Positions 33,508 through 44,020 of a stretch of DNA of 64,000 bases are shown piece by piece (the stretch's first letter is position 1; every line of letters begins with the position of its first letter). Under the pieces are notes generated by a model, which worked only from the letters and a program-made list of their open reading frames with translations, made no database searches and was not told the DNA's origin. The stretch is from Cercis canadensis (Eukaryota > Streptophyta > Magnoliopsida > Fabales > Fabaceae): positions 364,290-428,289 of the forward strand of contig QAOA01001436.1 in the NCBI GenBank assembly GCA_003255065.1, given 5' to 3'. Position numbers and translations under genes: made by a program.

Positions 33508-35480
33508 TAACAGTGCACAAGAAAAATTTTGTTAGGATGAGTGAACTACTGTTTTACAATAAGTGTTCTTGATGAAGTTACTTAGCCACCAAAAAAAAGT
33601 GTTCTGATTAAGTTGTTTCGTGTCGGATTAATTTGAAACAGATTTGCTTGCTTTGCTTATTTCTAGCACAGTTTTTTCTAATGCGAGTCTGTCACAAAAT
33701 GGCAAACAGTCCTTGAAGTATATGATCAGTCTGTTTTTTTCTTTTTACTTGATGGAATTGTATATTCCTCCCTTAATTTCAATTCTGTATCTTCCAGTTC
33801 TCTTCTTTATATGGTGACATGCAAACCAATTTCAACGAATCCTTCGTTTCCATGGAGTTTCTTAATGTTCTTTTTCTCTCCCTTTCCTTTCTAGAGTTTC
33901 TTTTTCTGTCCAGCTCTATTTTTTTTTTCTTTTATCCAAACCAAGCACTTAAATTTGGAATGAAAATGTAGAGATTTGCTAGTATCTCGTCATATCAGCT
34001 TGTTTTATTCATGTGTGCATATGCAGGCATTTGATATTTGCCTTAGTTTATCATTGTGAATGAGTTTAGTGTCTTTTTTGTTTTGACTCCTCTGGTTTCC
34101 TTTTCATTCTTAGGAAAGGTACTCTTAGGCAAGAAATATTGATGATGCATCTGAATAGCCAAACTTGATTTTGCACCTCTAGGTGGTGAAATCAGTAGCT
34201 TCTTTAAGAATGTTATTTGGCTGTAAGTTTTTCAAAAGTTGCTCTACTGTTAGATTGTTATTACGTGAAAGAAATTAGTCTCAATTATACAAAAAGGTTA
34301 CACATCTTTGTAAAAAAATTAGAACATTTTGTAAAAACGTTACGATGTGCTCTAAAGTGCAAATGAAACCATAGTCTAAGTCCGTTGTTTCAAGATTAGA
34401 ATCCTCTCAGTAATAATATAACACGGTCATGTTAGTTAAATTCGGATCTTGCATTATTATAGAAAATATATCTACCTACTATAGAGTGTTACTTGTTGGG
34501 AGGAATTTATCGATTATTACTTTTGTCTCGAATAAGGATTAATGTCATATTCAAAGGGTATGGGGATACTCTGGGTGTAAAAAAAAAAAATCATTTAATT
34601 AAAGTTTTTCTCTTTTTCCCTCTCCACCATTGAAGCTAGAGCCTAGAAGGTTTCTCCTCGTTTCTCTCTAACCCATTTGCAGCAGTTGGGGTTTTCTCTC
34701 ATATAATCTCTTTTAATCAAAAGGCCCTATAAGATATTAAGATGACCATAATCCTCCATAACCATTTGAAAATTGCAGTTTGTGATATAAATTTTGCAAC
34801 TTGATACCAGACATCCGTGAAAATTTAAGAATTTATAATACGCGAATTTGTCTTTATATTTCTTATATTTGGTAACATAACAAAGGAATTTGTAGTATTC
34901 TGCTCTCCACTACTGTTTTTACTAAAGCAATTTGGTGGGTTAATTTATGCTCATTTTGTTTCCATCTTCTTTTCATTTAAAAACAAAGGGAAATACATAG
35001 GTTTTTGTTCTGCTATAAAGCTAATAGAGAGAGCCATTGCTCTGCATCGGCATTACCGACAGGCTTGGTAAGACCCACACCAACCACATAATTGCCCACA
35101 CAGTTATGACTCATTTTGTCTGATGCTTGTAAGCTTGGCATCGTAGTTATTGATGATATCTTAGCATAAGCTGATTGCCAACGACTGACCTAACCCGATC
35201 TCTACATTCCAACCCACTAAAAATGCCACCTTTACACCTCGACATGTCAGCACTATTAGAAACTTCACAAGTATACCTATTAATAGCTAGTACGACAATA
35301 TTTATAGTATAATTAATAATCTTGTAGCTCTCTGATAACGACTCATAGCTTGTATTGACTTGATTGTCGGAGGGTCTTCAGTGGGCCTCCACCCGATCTA
35401 GACTTCCCTTGCAAGTCTTTGAGCTTGTACCAAGGAGACCTCCAAGCCATTGTCCAATCCAGAGCTCACTCGGGTGCTGA
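33508..35480. other. Non-coding, nothing recognised
   Basis: AT-rich sequence with poly-A and poly-T runs. No domain-bearing frame was found on either strand. Confidence 0.45.
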
Positions 35481-35487
35481 CTTAGGA

Positions 35488-35672
35488 TAGGGAAGAGATC
35501 CAGTCATGTTAACTTGAGTCATGTTGCTTAAATCTAAGTCGTTTATTCCATTTAAAGTCATTTCAACTATTAAAACACATTAATATTTAATGGTTGAAAT
35601 GAGCTTTAATGGAATGGACAGCTCAGATATGAACAACATGACTCAAGTGACATGACTGGATCCAAATCCCTT
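35488..35672. mobile_element. Palindromic MITE with CCAGTCATGT arms
   Basis: The arm from 35497 (GATCCAGTCATGT, ACTTGAGTCATGTTG) pairs with the arm ending at 35662 over about 75 bp with some mismatches, meeting at a central AATATTTAATGG. TTA occurs just outside both ends, which would fit a Tourist-like (PIF/Harbinger) 3-bp duplication, but the boundaries are not exact. Confidence 0.65.
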
Positions 35673-36197
35673 AGGATATCATTATGCTTGAGTTGAACTC
35701 GATGTTAGGTGAAATTTGAAAGTTGGATAAGACTCTGTACAAATAAAAAAAAAAAGAGTCAAATTCTTATTTTTGAACTCCGAAAATTAAGTTAGATCGA
35801 TCCAAACTAAAAATAGGCTACTAATAAAAGATGAGTAAACAATCTCGTACTTATAATAGAAGAATTATTTATAAATGTGCTCAAAAAAATAAGAGTGATA
35901 TGCTAATAATATATTTGATTTGGGCCATAGGCCTTTAGATTTGAGCTTAAAATAAGGTATTTATGAAACATTATCGTCTTGGATTTTAACGGCAGCCATG
36001 ACCTTTGCCTGCCAAGATGGCTTTTGGAACGATGAGTTGCTTCCTTTTTGTTTCAAACACTGGGGTGCTCTTTACCAAAAAAAAAAACACATACTGTGGT
36101 GCAGACCTGGACATATTATAGCCCTTCATAAGAGTTAAAATTATATGGATGGTTCAGATTCAGATTTAACCCTAACGTGAGAGTCAAGCTGGGGGAG

Positions 36198-36816
36198 TTT
36201 AACTAGATCCTAAGACTGGTAAAAGTAAGAGTTTGCTGGCAAGAGAAGTAGCAGAAGCAGTAAAAACAGTATGATCTATTGCTAATTAAGACAACAGGTG
36301 TTAAAATTTAGCATAGGCAACATGAACATGTTAAGAGAACAGGTGTTACAGATAAAGCTCAGATCCCCTCCACTCACTCACTAGATAACAATAGCTCAAA
36401 TTGTCCATTTGTTTTTGCAATTACATCTGCGACGTCAGATCTTCCTGACACGTCCAAGTCCTTGATGTCTATACAATGCCGCAATTGAACCAACCAAGAG
36501 TTATCAATGAGAGCAATTTGTGAAAAATCATAGTAAAGATAATAAGAGAGTCAGTCATGGAGAGAAGTTCACTTGCTGGGCTGTCCTTCTTGTTCCTCAT
36601 TGTCTTAACTATATATAACTAATTGCTTGGAATTACGTACTATCTTTTGAAGAGGAAACTATGGTGCAGATTGAGGCAAAGGTTTGTGTTGGACCGAGTG
36701 GCAAGTTACACTTTGTATGTATGTATAAACAATTATAGAGACAGCAAAAAAAGAGAAAGTTTATTATAGGTGGCTATTGCATGAAATTTAAGTGCTATTG
36801 CTTAAGGAATTGTTAA
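36198..36816 (+). pseudogene. Defensin-like gene copy 1, degenerate, with its 5' flank
   Basis: 36198-36556 is homologous to 40200-40562, the 5' flank of the intact gene. The relic coding part starts at ATG 36557 with a signal-peptide-like MERSSLAGLSFLFLIVL. The intron has shrunk to about 40 bp and its donor site is lost, so the first frame stops soon after. In exon 2 a 4-nt insertion (a TATG duplication near 36719) shifts the frame to an early TAG. The cysteine-rich tail is recognisable up to TAA at 36814-36816. It cannot encode the peptide. Confidence 0.88.
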
Positions 36817-37059
36817 AAGAAGAAAAAAACTTTAAGTGAGGTTACGATGAGCTCTACTTTTGGTTTTTGCTTAGCTTAACTGGCTTTAAAAGTTACATAT
36901 ATATAATAAAAAAAAATAAAAAAAAAGTGAGGTACATACTAAATGTTTGTGTAGAAAAATAATTTAAAATTTTAAAAATAAATTGATAAATGGTTAAAAA
37001 ATTAATGAAGTTGAAAGCCATTAGGTTAAGAATTACCTTAGTTGTAATTCCTAATTAAA

Positions 37060-37788
37060 CTAGGAAGCACAGCAATTTGCTGTCGTGTCTCTGTGTCTGA
37101 CACACCGTTGACATAGACATAGCCATGACACGTATCTGACACGTATACAGACATGTCCAAATAAAAAAAAAAAAAAAAAATTCAGGTTGGACATACGGCT
37201 GACACAGCTCGAACACGTCATGGACACGACTTGCCATTTTTTCCCATTTTCTTTTAGAAAAAAAGTGTTTTTTTTATTTGAAAAAAAAAAAGATAACTTG
37301 TAAGAGTCAGAATACGACTCTTCANTTTTAGAAAAAAAAAGAAAAAAGATAACTTGTAAGAGTCAGAATACGACTCTTCACTTGATGAACCAGAAATGGA
37401 GGTCATGATTTTTATTGATGATAGAGATAAAAATTATCATGAAGAGGCTACTGAGGCCAATTAACAAGATTAGCAGACTTTAATCTTTTTTCTTGTATAC
37501 AGTAAATATGTTAAAGAATGGATAGATTAGAATGAATCCCTTGACTGTTTTTTGTTGTGAAGGAATGTATTATAATGACTTCGTAATATCCTTTGTAATG
37601 GTATTTATTTTGGAAGGGGTATTAATATTTCATACAAGTGGAGTTTATGTTCCTTTATTTTTTTTTTTTTGGTGAGAGAATATGATATAAATATTCAATC
37701 TTTTGATAAAATATGAATCTACTTATAATTCTATTTGTGTTGTTTGATTAATATATATATATGTCGTGTTGTGTCCGTGCTTTCCTAA
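37060..37788. mobile_element. Non-autonomous hAT element, copy 2
   Basis: It starts CTAGGAAGCAC and ends GTGCTTTCCTAAG, with the same subterminal GTGTC/GACAC words and the same retained transposase tail (37372-37464) as copy 1. An exact target duplication is not visible, so the copy is older or damaged. A 57-bp direct duplication around the N at 37325 interrupts it. Confidence 0.85.
37372..37464 (+). pseudogene. hAT transposase C-terminal tail, copy 2
   Basis: The frame carries LDEPEMEVM and NYHEEATEAN and ends in TAA four codons earlier than the copy at 4102-4203. Both copies share the same deletion structure, so both come from one already deleted ancestor. Confidence 0.55.
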
Positions 37789-38169
37789 GAAATAAACATA
37801 AGAAAAAGAAAAAAAATAAAAAAAAAAAACTTATAATGATACATAATAATTGTAGAGAATTACTGAAAATACTTAATTATTCTGGCAGAGTGCCCTAGGC
37901 ATGTTAAAAACCCTTATAGGACTTAAATAGTGATACATGTAAGACATTATATATTTTACTGGTTGGAGATAAGGCCGATTCGTATGCCAATTTGCCAATC
38001 TTCTTGGTCAGTTGCACTGAACTAAAATATCTTTTCCCCAGCTTTTGGTTTTGCTGTACTTGCCCCAAAGGATAGTTTACAGGGTTGCACCACTGCGAAC
38101 TGGGACGCACGAACCAGTTCCTTGTTCTTGAGAGAGGGAAGCGAACCTGGTAACTACGGTTGCAACTTG

Positions 38170-38580
38170 ACCTGTACTGATCTNCAAAATAAAGATCCTA
38201 GAGACAATTAACTCTAACACGGCATTGTGACACGCCCGTGTTCAACCCGTGTTGACATGACACGGCCCGTGTTCCTTGTTCTCCAAGCCGTGTTCTCAAG
38301 CCAGCATCTCTGTTGACAGGACACGGCCATGGACACGCTCGTGTTCTTGCCTTGTCCAGCCTGTGTTGCCTCTTGGCCTTCATGACACGGCCATGACCTT
38401 GCATAACACGGCCGTGTGCTCATCCTAGCCTATCTTGATGCCCTCCAAAGGCCCTCCAAAGCCATGTCTTCCTTCTTGCAAGCTTGTTGCACTAGCAATC
38501 CAGCAAACTCCTTCTTGATCTTGGTTGCCATCAGGTATTTAGAATGGAGGCTTCCTTGATCCCCATCAATCCTCTCCCCC
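38170..38580. repeat. Insertion rich in ACACGGCCGTGT-like words
   Basis: This block separates two integrase segments. It repeats palindromic words of the form ACACGG-CGTGT at least eight times between 38215 and 38425. A similar word cluster occurs at 46690-46830. The source family is not identified; an N lies at 38184. Confidence 0.5.
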
Positions 38581-39168
38581 CTTCCTTTAAATTCACTTCA
38601 CTGCTTGCTTGTCCACTAATAATTTCATCCTGTTTTGGGTTTGCTGCAAGTTTGTCTTCAAAAGTTTCAACACCTTATCGCTAGCTTGCTGTTGGGTATC
38701 TAAGGCTTCTATTTTCACTGATCCAAAAGTATAACTTGGAATGAGGATAGCATCCCTTCCATAAAGAGATCAAAAGGGAATCATACCAATGGAGGAGTGA
38801 TGAGAAGAGTTGTACCAAAATTCTGCCCAATGTAGGAAAACTGTCCACTGCTTTGGTTTGTCATGAATAAAATACCTAATCAAGTATTGTTCTAAACATC
38901 TATTAACCACCTCTGATTTCCCATCAGTTTTCGGATGATAAGCAGTTGGATGACTTAAGGCAGTACCACTTAATTTTAACAGATGCTGCCAAAATGTGTT
39001 AAGAAATATAAATATATATATATAGGACCACGATTAGAGGTATTTGATATTGGTAATCCATAGAGGGGTACCACCAAGTGCAGAAACATCAGCCACCATT
39101 ACCACATTAAATTTTGTAGCTAAAGCACCAAAATGGGAAAACTTGGTGAGCCTATCAACTATCACTAG

Positions 39169-39310
39169 CAGTGACAGATCCAAGGGGGCCTGGGGGCACT
39201 GGCCCCACATAGCAAAATTTCTTATCAAATCCTTAAGAGAAATATTTGAGAGTCCCTCGTTATTGTAATTTGGTCCACTCATTGATTGATTTCTGGATTC
39301 ATTACTAATT
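39169..39310. mobile_element. 142-bp insertion in the integrase, flanked by ACTAG
   Basis: The block starts CAGTGACAGATCC and is flanked by ACTAG at 39164-39168 and 39311-39315. Conceptually removing it with one ACTAG restores the integrase reading frame, so its limits are exact. It contains GGGGGCCTGGGGGCACTGG, a GC-rich phrase common at ends of plant repeats. The class is unknown. Confidence 0.75.
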
Positions 39311-40562
39311 ACTAGAATGGTATGCATACCCCTTGAATTTGGTAAGCCAGTAATGAAGTCCATGGTCATCTTTTTCTACATGTAAAGGTATGGGCAAAGG
39401 TTGGAGCTAACCCCAGGAGGTGTTGTGTTGTATTTAACTTGCTGTCAAGTTGTGCATTAAGCCACAAATTTCTTAACATCTTTACCGTTCTCATGCCACC
39501 AAAAAGTTCTGACAAAGCTTCATATAAGTTTTGAAAGTCCCTCCATGACCCCCCAAGTGGTGTGGAATGGAACTCTTCCAATAGCTGATTCTTAAGGGAT
39601 GATGTATCACTAAGAAGGAATTTCCCCTTATAAAAGCTATGAAAAATATTCTGCTGCATTGAGTTTTTGTTGAGACAACATAAAATGCAATTGCTTCAAA
39701 TTATTCTTGCATTGATTTTCCTTTTCAACGATTGTCATTATGTCCAGTAAGTTCTTAGCTGCCAACGTCAAGTAAGTTTCCGCTGTTCTAGAGAGGGCAT
39801 TAGTGGGGCCATTTTCTCTTTCAGGGTGATAAGCAATCTCATAGTTGAAGCTGAAAAGCTTACCCAGATAATGTTTCTGTTTTGGTGTTTGGACAACATG
39901 GCTCATGAGTCCTTTCAACCTTTTGTGGTCAGTGTATTTGGTAACTTTGCGCCCAAACAAATATTGTTGCCACTTGTGAACTGCTTGAATAATGTCATAG
40001 AGTTCTTTGGTGTATGTAGAAGCCTTTACCATTGATGGACATAACTTCTTGCTAAAGAAGGTCAAAGGATGATGATTTTGGCTTAGCTACTCTAATTTAT
40101 TTAGTTGTCATAAAAGTTGTGGCAAAATATTCATTGGAAATCTTGTCTTCAGAAAGAACTTCAACCACTTGACAAAAATGTACCATAAAAAGACTTTAAC
40201 TGAATCCTAGACTGGTAAAAGTAAAAGTTTGCAGCCAAGAGAAGTAGCAGAAGCAGTAAAAACAGTAAGATGCATTGCTAATTAAAACAACAGGTGTTAA
40301 AATATTGCATTGACAACATGAACATGACGGTGCATGTTAAGAGAACAGGTGTTATAGATAAAGCACAGATCTTCTCCACTCACTCGCTAGATAACAAAGT
40401 TCAAATTGTCCATTTGTTTCTGCAATTACGTCTGCCAACGTCGGATCTTCCTGACACGTCCAAGTCCTTGATGTCTATACATAGCCACAACTGAACCAAC
40501 CAAGAGATACCAATCAGAGCAATTTCTGAAAAACCAATGTTAAGACAATAAGAGAGTCAGTC

Positions 40563-41210
40563 ATGGAGAGGAAATCACTTGCTGGGCTGTGCTTCTTGTT
40601 CTTCATTGTCTTAGCTGCACGTAATCACCAAGACTCACTATTATTTTCTAGCAGTGTTTCTATATTTTGGTTGTGGATTGGGTCACGTTTTTGTTTGTAT
40701 TCTAGGAATTGGTGAGAAATACACTTATTAATGGCGGCAATTGTGGAAAATTGCTGTAGCGTGGCCTCGGGAATTGTAATTTTTCAAGGCATTTGTGGTG
40801 GGCGATCGCAATTGAAAACCCTGATTCTAAGGTTTTAAATTATGGTTGCCCTCAGGGTAATAGTGGCGTTGTAATTATTGCAGTTGCCGAAGAAACGTTT
40901 AATATATAGGCTTGCAGCCGCAACACTAATTATCTTCGCGGCCTGTAGTTTAAAATCTTTTAGTTTTGTATATATATGCCATGTTATGTGTTTTTTTTCT
41001 GATTTAGAAATATACCTACATATAACTAATTTCTTCTCTGCAGAGGAAACTGTGGTCCAGACTAAGGCAAACATTTGTGTTGGACCGAGTGGCAAGTTCG
41101 ACTTTGTATGCATAAACAACTATACTTGTGATGAAGTCTGCAGGAAAAAAGAAGGTTTATTAAGTGGCCATTGCAAGAAATTTAAGTGCTATTGCTTAAG
41201 GAACTGTTAA
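40563..41210 (+). CDS. Defensin-like secreted peptide, two exons
   Basis: Exon 1 is 40563-40620 (donor GTAATC) and exon 2 is 41044-41210 (acceptor CTGCAG); the product is 74 residues. Residues 1-20 are a signal peptide (MERKSLAGLCFLFFIVLAAQ). The mature part has eight cysteines at 31, 42, 48, 52, 63, 68, 70 and 74, spaced C-x10-C-x5-C-x3-C-x10-C-x4-C-x-C-x3-C. That is the plant defensin/gamma-thionin fold with a short sixth loop. An intron splitting the signal peptide from the cysteine domain is the usual defensin gene plan. The peptide is predicted to be secreted, with antimicrobial or signalling roles; the target is unknown. The gene lies inside gypsy pol and has a dead paralogue at 36557. 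Splice sites are inferred from consensus and frame. Confidence 0.85.
40621..41043 (+). other. Intron of the defensin-like gene with an inserted GC-rich segment
   Basis: 423 bp. The part at about 40725-40945 contains GGCGGCAATTG, GGGCGATCGCAATTG and GCAGCCGCAAC words absent from the shortened intron of the paralogue, suggesting a small insertion in this copy. Confidence 0.5.
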
Positions 41211-41824
41211 AGTGTATCCTTTCAAGAAGATGAGGCCAAACCAACTATGCATATGCAGTAAGCTATAGACTACTTACTGGTCAATAATAAATAAAACTTG
41301 CAGCACATCTTTGTTATAGAACTTGCAAATTATAAGCTGGTAATTGGCCTTCATGAATAAATCCAATAAAAGTTTTGCTTCCTTCAAGAATTTTGCTTCC
41401 TTAATTATATTCTTATAGCACAAGCTGAGCTCTATGCTTCTATTGGATTTGAATTTTTTTTTTTTATCATTCTTGGATTCTATGTTGGAGTAAAATGATA
41501 ATTTGCTGCCTTTCCAGTACTAGAAAAGAACACAGAGTACCGACATTCAATCCAAACTCCTATATGCGTCTCTTGTCTCCTTCTTTAATTTTTTTCTTTG
41601 GCTGAAACGTTTAAGCCGATTTCAAAATTGGTCATCAAACAACTAATAACCGAGTGATACTAAGGTTGTCCTCATTGCTTATAGGTTTTATGTTTGAAAT
41701 CAAGGTTGTATCCAAAAGTACAAAAAAAAAATTAGTCAAACCGTAAAACATGTTGAAACTTTCTTATTATGTAATTGTAGAAGATTATGAAACATGCTAA
41801 AAAAGGGCAAAATGCTATAAATGA
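41211..41824. other. 3' flank of the defensin-like gene
   Basis: No gene is recognised; it probably contains the 3' untranslated region. Gypsy-like sequence resumes near 41825. Confidence 0.45.
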
Positions 41825-42612
41825 ATCAAGATGGCTCTACAAGATAAGTAGTCATGGCTGCGTTGAATTGTTTGAAGGCTTTTCCAACTATAGGACTCCA
41901 AACAATTATCTTTCTTAAGTAAATCCATTAATGGGCTGGCTATAAGCGCTTAGCTTCAAATATACTTCCAATAATAGCCTGTTGAAGATCGTGGAAAATT
42001 TAAACTAGTTGGTGAAGGCCAGTTAATTAACCATCCTTGTATCTTCTTGGGTCTGGTTGCACACATGTGGCTTCTATTATAGGGCCCTAATAATCGATAA
42101 ATGGGGGTGCAGAAAGTGCATTTGGTAAGTTTGGTAATAAAACCATGCTGCCTTAGTGTTTTCAGTACCAATTTTAAATGATCCAAATGCTGTACTAACA
42201 ACTTGCTATAAATGAAAGAATCATCATAGAACACAGTGACAAACATGTGTAGACAAGGCTTGCTAAGAATTGAAAAGTTGAAGGTTTGCCTTACTAAGAA
42301 TTTGTAGTGGCCTTCATGGGTTCAAAATGCCGTTTTGTGGACATCATGAGAGTTCATTCTATTTTGATAGTACTCTGATATCAAATCCAGCTTGGAGAAT
42401 AGGTTTGCCCCCTTGTAATTTATCAATTGTAGGTATCGGAAACCAATCTTTGATCATGTTATTGCTTTCAAAGCCTTGTAGTCCACAAAAATGCGATGTT
42501 CAATATTTTTTCTTGACCAAGAGAATTATGACTCTAACTGGGGATTATGATTCCTGCCTTCAACATCTCTCCTACCAATTTCTCTATTTCTCTTCTTTCA
42601 TAGGGGGTACCG

Positions 42613-43300
42613 TGTTAGAGGAAGATGAATATATCACTCAAGTCTTGTATTTCAATATCTAAATACAAGAGATATTTATATCACTCATTGGTGGTGCACT
42701 GCTCCCTTCAATATTCTTCAATCTTTTTTGAAATGTGTTGGGGAACAAATAAGGAAGGACCTGGAGCACGAACATTTGGTGTATAGTTGAAAATTGAAGG
42801 ATAGCTGCTTTCCTAAGGAGGGAGAAAGCGTTTCAGTAATCTGTGCTTCACAATCAATTGATAGAGGATTTTTTTTTTGGGTGGAACGAGAAGATGAAGA
42901 TGTTTTTTTTTTTTTTTTTTTTTAAGTGGTTAAATACAATTTAGAATGATATTATAATTAATTAACTTAATTTAATGTATTTTTAATGGAAAAACAATTA
43001 AGTATTGCCACGTCAGCTAATTTTGTTATGTATTGGATGGTTGATTAATAGAATGATCAAAGTTGCAATTTTTTTTTTTTGTAAATAGGAGGATTAAATT
43101 ATTCAAATTTAAAATGAGAGGATGAAAAGTTTCATTTTCTCAAAATATAGAGATTAACAATATAATTAAGTATATTGGTTATACATCAATGATCAAGTAA
43201 GAACTAAAAAATTATTCACAATATTTACCCCCAAGAAAATTATTCACCGTAGCTATATTCTGCTTGAATACATTTTGGTGCAACTTGAATTAATATAAAC
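42613..43300. other. Non-coding, poly-T runs
   Basis: Probably decayed gypsy sequence at the left side, then AT-rich DNA. No domain is seen. Confidence 0.4.
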
Positions 43301-44020
43301 AATATTTAATTAGTGATTAGTGGAAGGATTAGTGATAGAGAGTAAGACATAGTTGTGCACTAATCATTAGAGCAAGTGTTGCTTAAGGTTCAATAAGGGT
43401 TTATGAATTAATTATTTACTCATATTAGCTATAGATCATTAGTGGATGGATTAGTGATAGGGAATGTGGACATTGTAGTGCACTAGTCAAGTAGTCATTA
43501 GATCAAAGTAGCATTGCTTCGAGCTTCAATTAGGGCAAATGAATGGATTAATTACCCATATTAGTGCATAGATCTTTTGGTGTTACTTAACTTAAGATGC
43601 TCAAGATAGACGAATTAATTAGTTTAAGGATTAGTGATAAAGAGTAAGACATACAAGTAAACTAGTCATTAGATTTAATGTAGCATTGCTTGAACTTCAA
43701 TTAGTGTTCATGAATTAATTATGCACTCGTATTACCTATAGATCTTTAATGGAAGAATTAGTGATAGGGAGAAAGACTTAGTTTTGCACTAGTCATATTA
43801 GATGTAATGCAACTTTGCTTAAGCTTTGGGTAGGGTTAATGAATTAATCCATTACCCATATTAGATATGCTTCAATGAGTAATTTTTTATATGTAGCTTG
43901 AATTAATATGCACAAGATTTATTAATTAATTAGTGGAAGGATTAGTAATAGGGAGTGAGACATGCTAGTATACTAGTCATTAGATGTAGTTTGTAGCATT
44001 GATATATCCAAATGAGCATT
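43300..44020 (+). repeat. Diverged tandem array with about 305-bp higher-order period
   Basis: The word GGATTAGTGATAGGGAGTAAG (or a close variant) starts at 43326, 43448, 43628, 43755 and 43939. The intervals are 122, 180, 127 and 184 bp, so short and long subunits alternate and the true period is about 302-311 bp. Other shared words are CTAGTCATTAGAT, TAGCATTGCTT and GAATTAATTA. Confidence 0.85.

Larger units (their letters stand above)
37904..42612 (-). mobile_element. Second Ty3/gypsy element, pol remnants interrupted by insertions
   Basis: On the minus strand, pol domains run in order: reverse transcriptase (42612 to about 41825, with FYDDS as the YxDD site near 42225), RNase H (40085-39640, TDHKRLKGLMSHVVQTP), integrase (39660 to about 38580, MDFITGLPNS, HPKTDGKSEVVNRCLEQYL), and the integrase C-terminus (about 38150-37904, KLAYESALSPTSKIYNVLHV). 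The interval 40090-41820 between reverse transcriptase and RNase H holds the intact defensin-like gene. Smaller insertions lie at 39169-39310 and about 38170-38580. The style is that of plant chromovirus-type gypsy elements. LTRs were not found. Many stops and frameshifts make it inactive. Confidence 0.88.
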
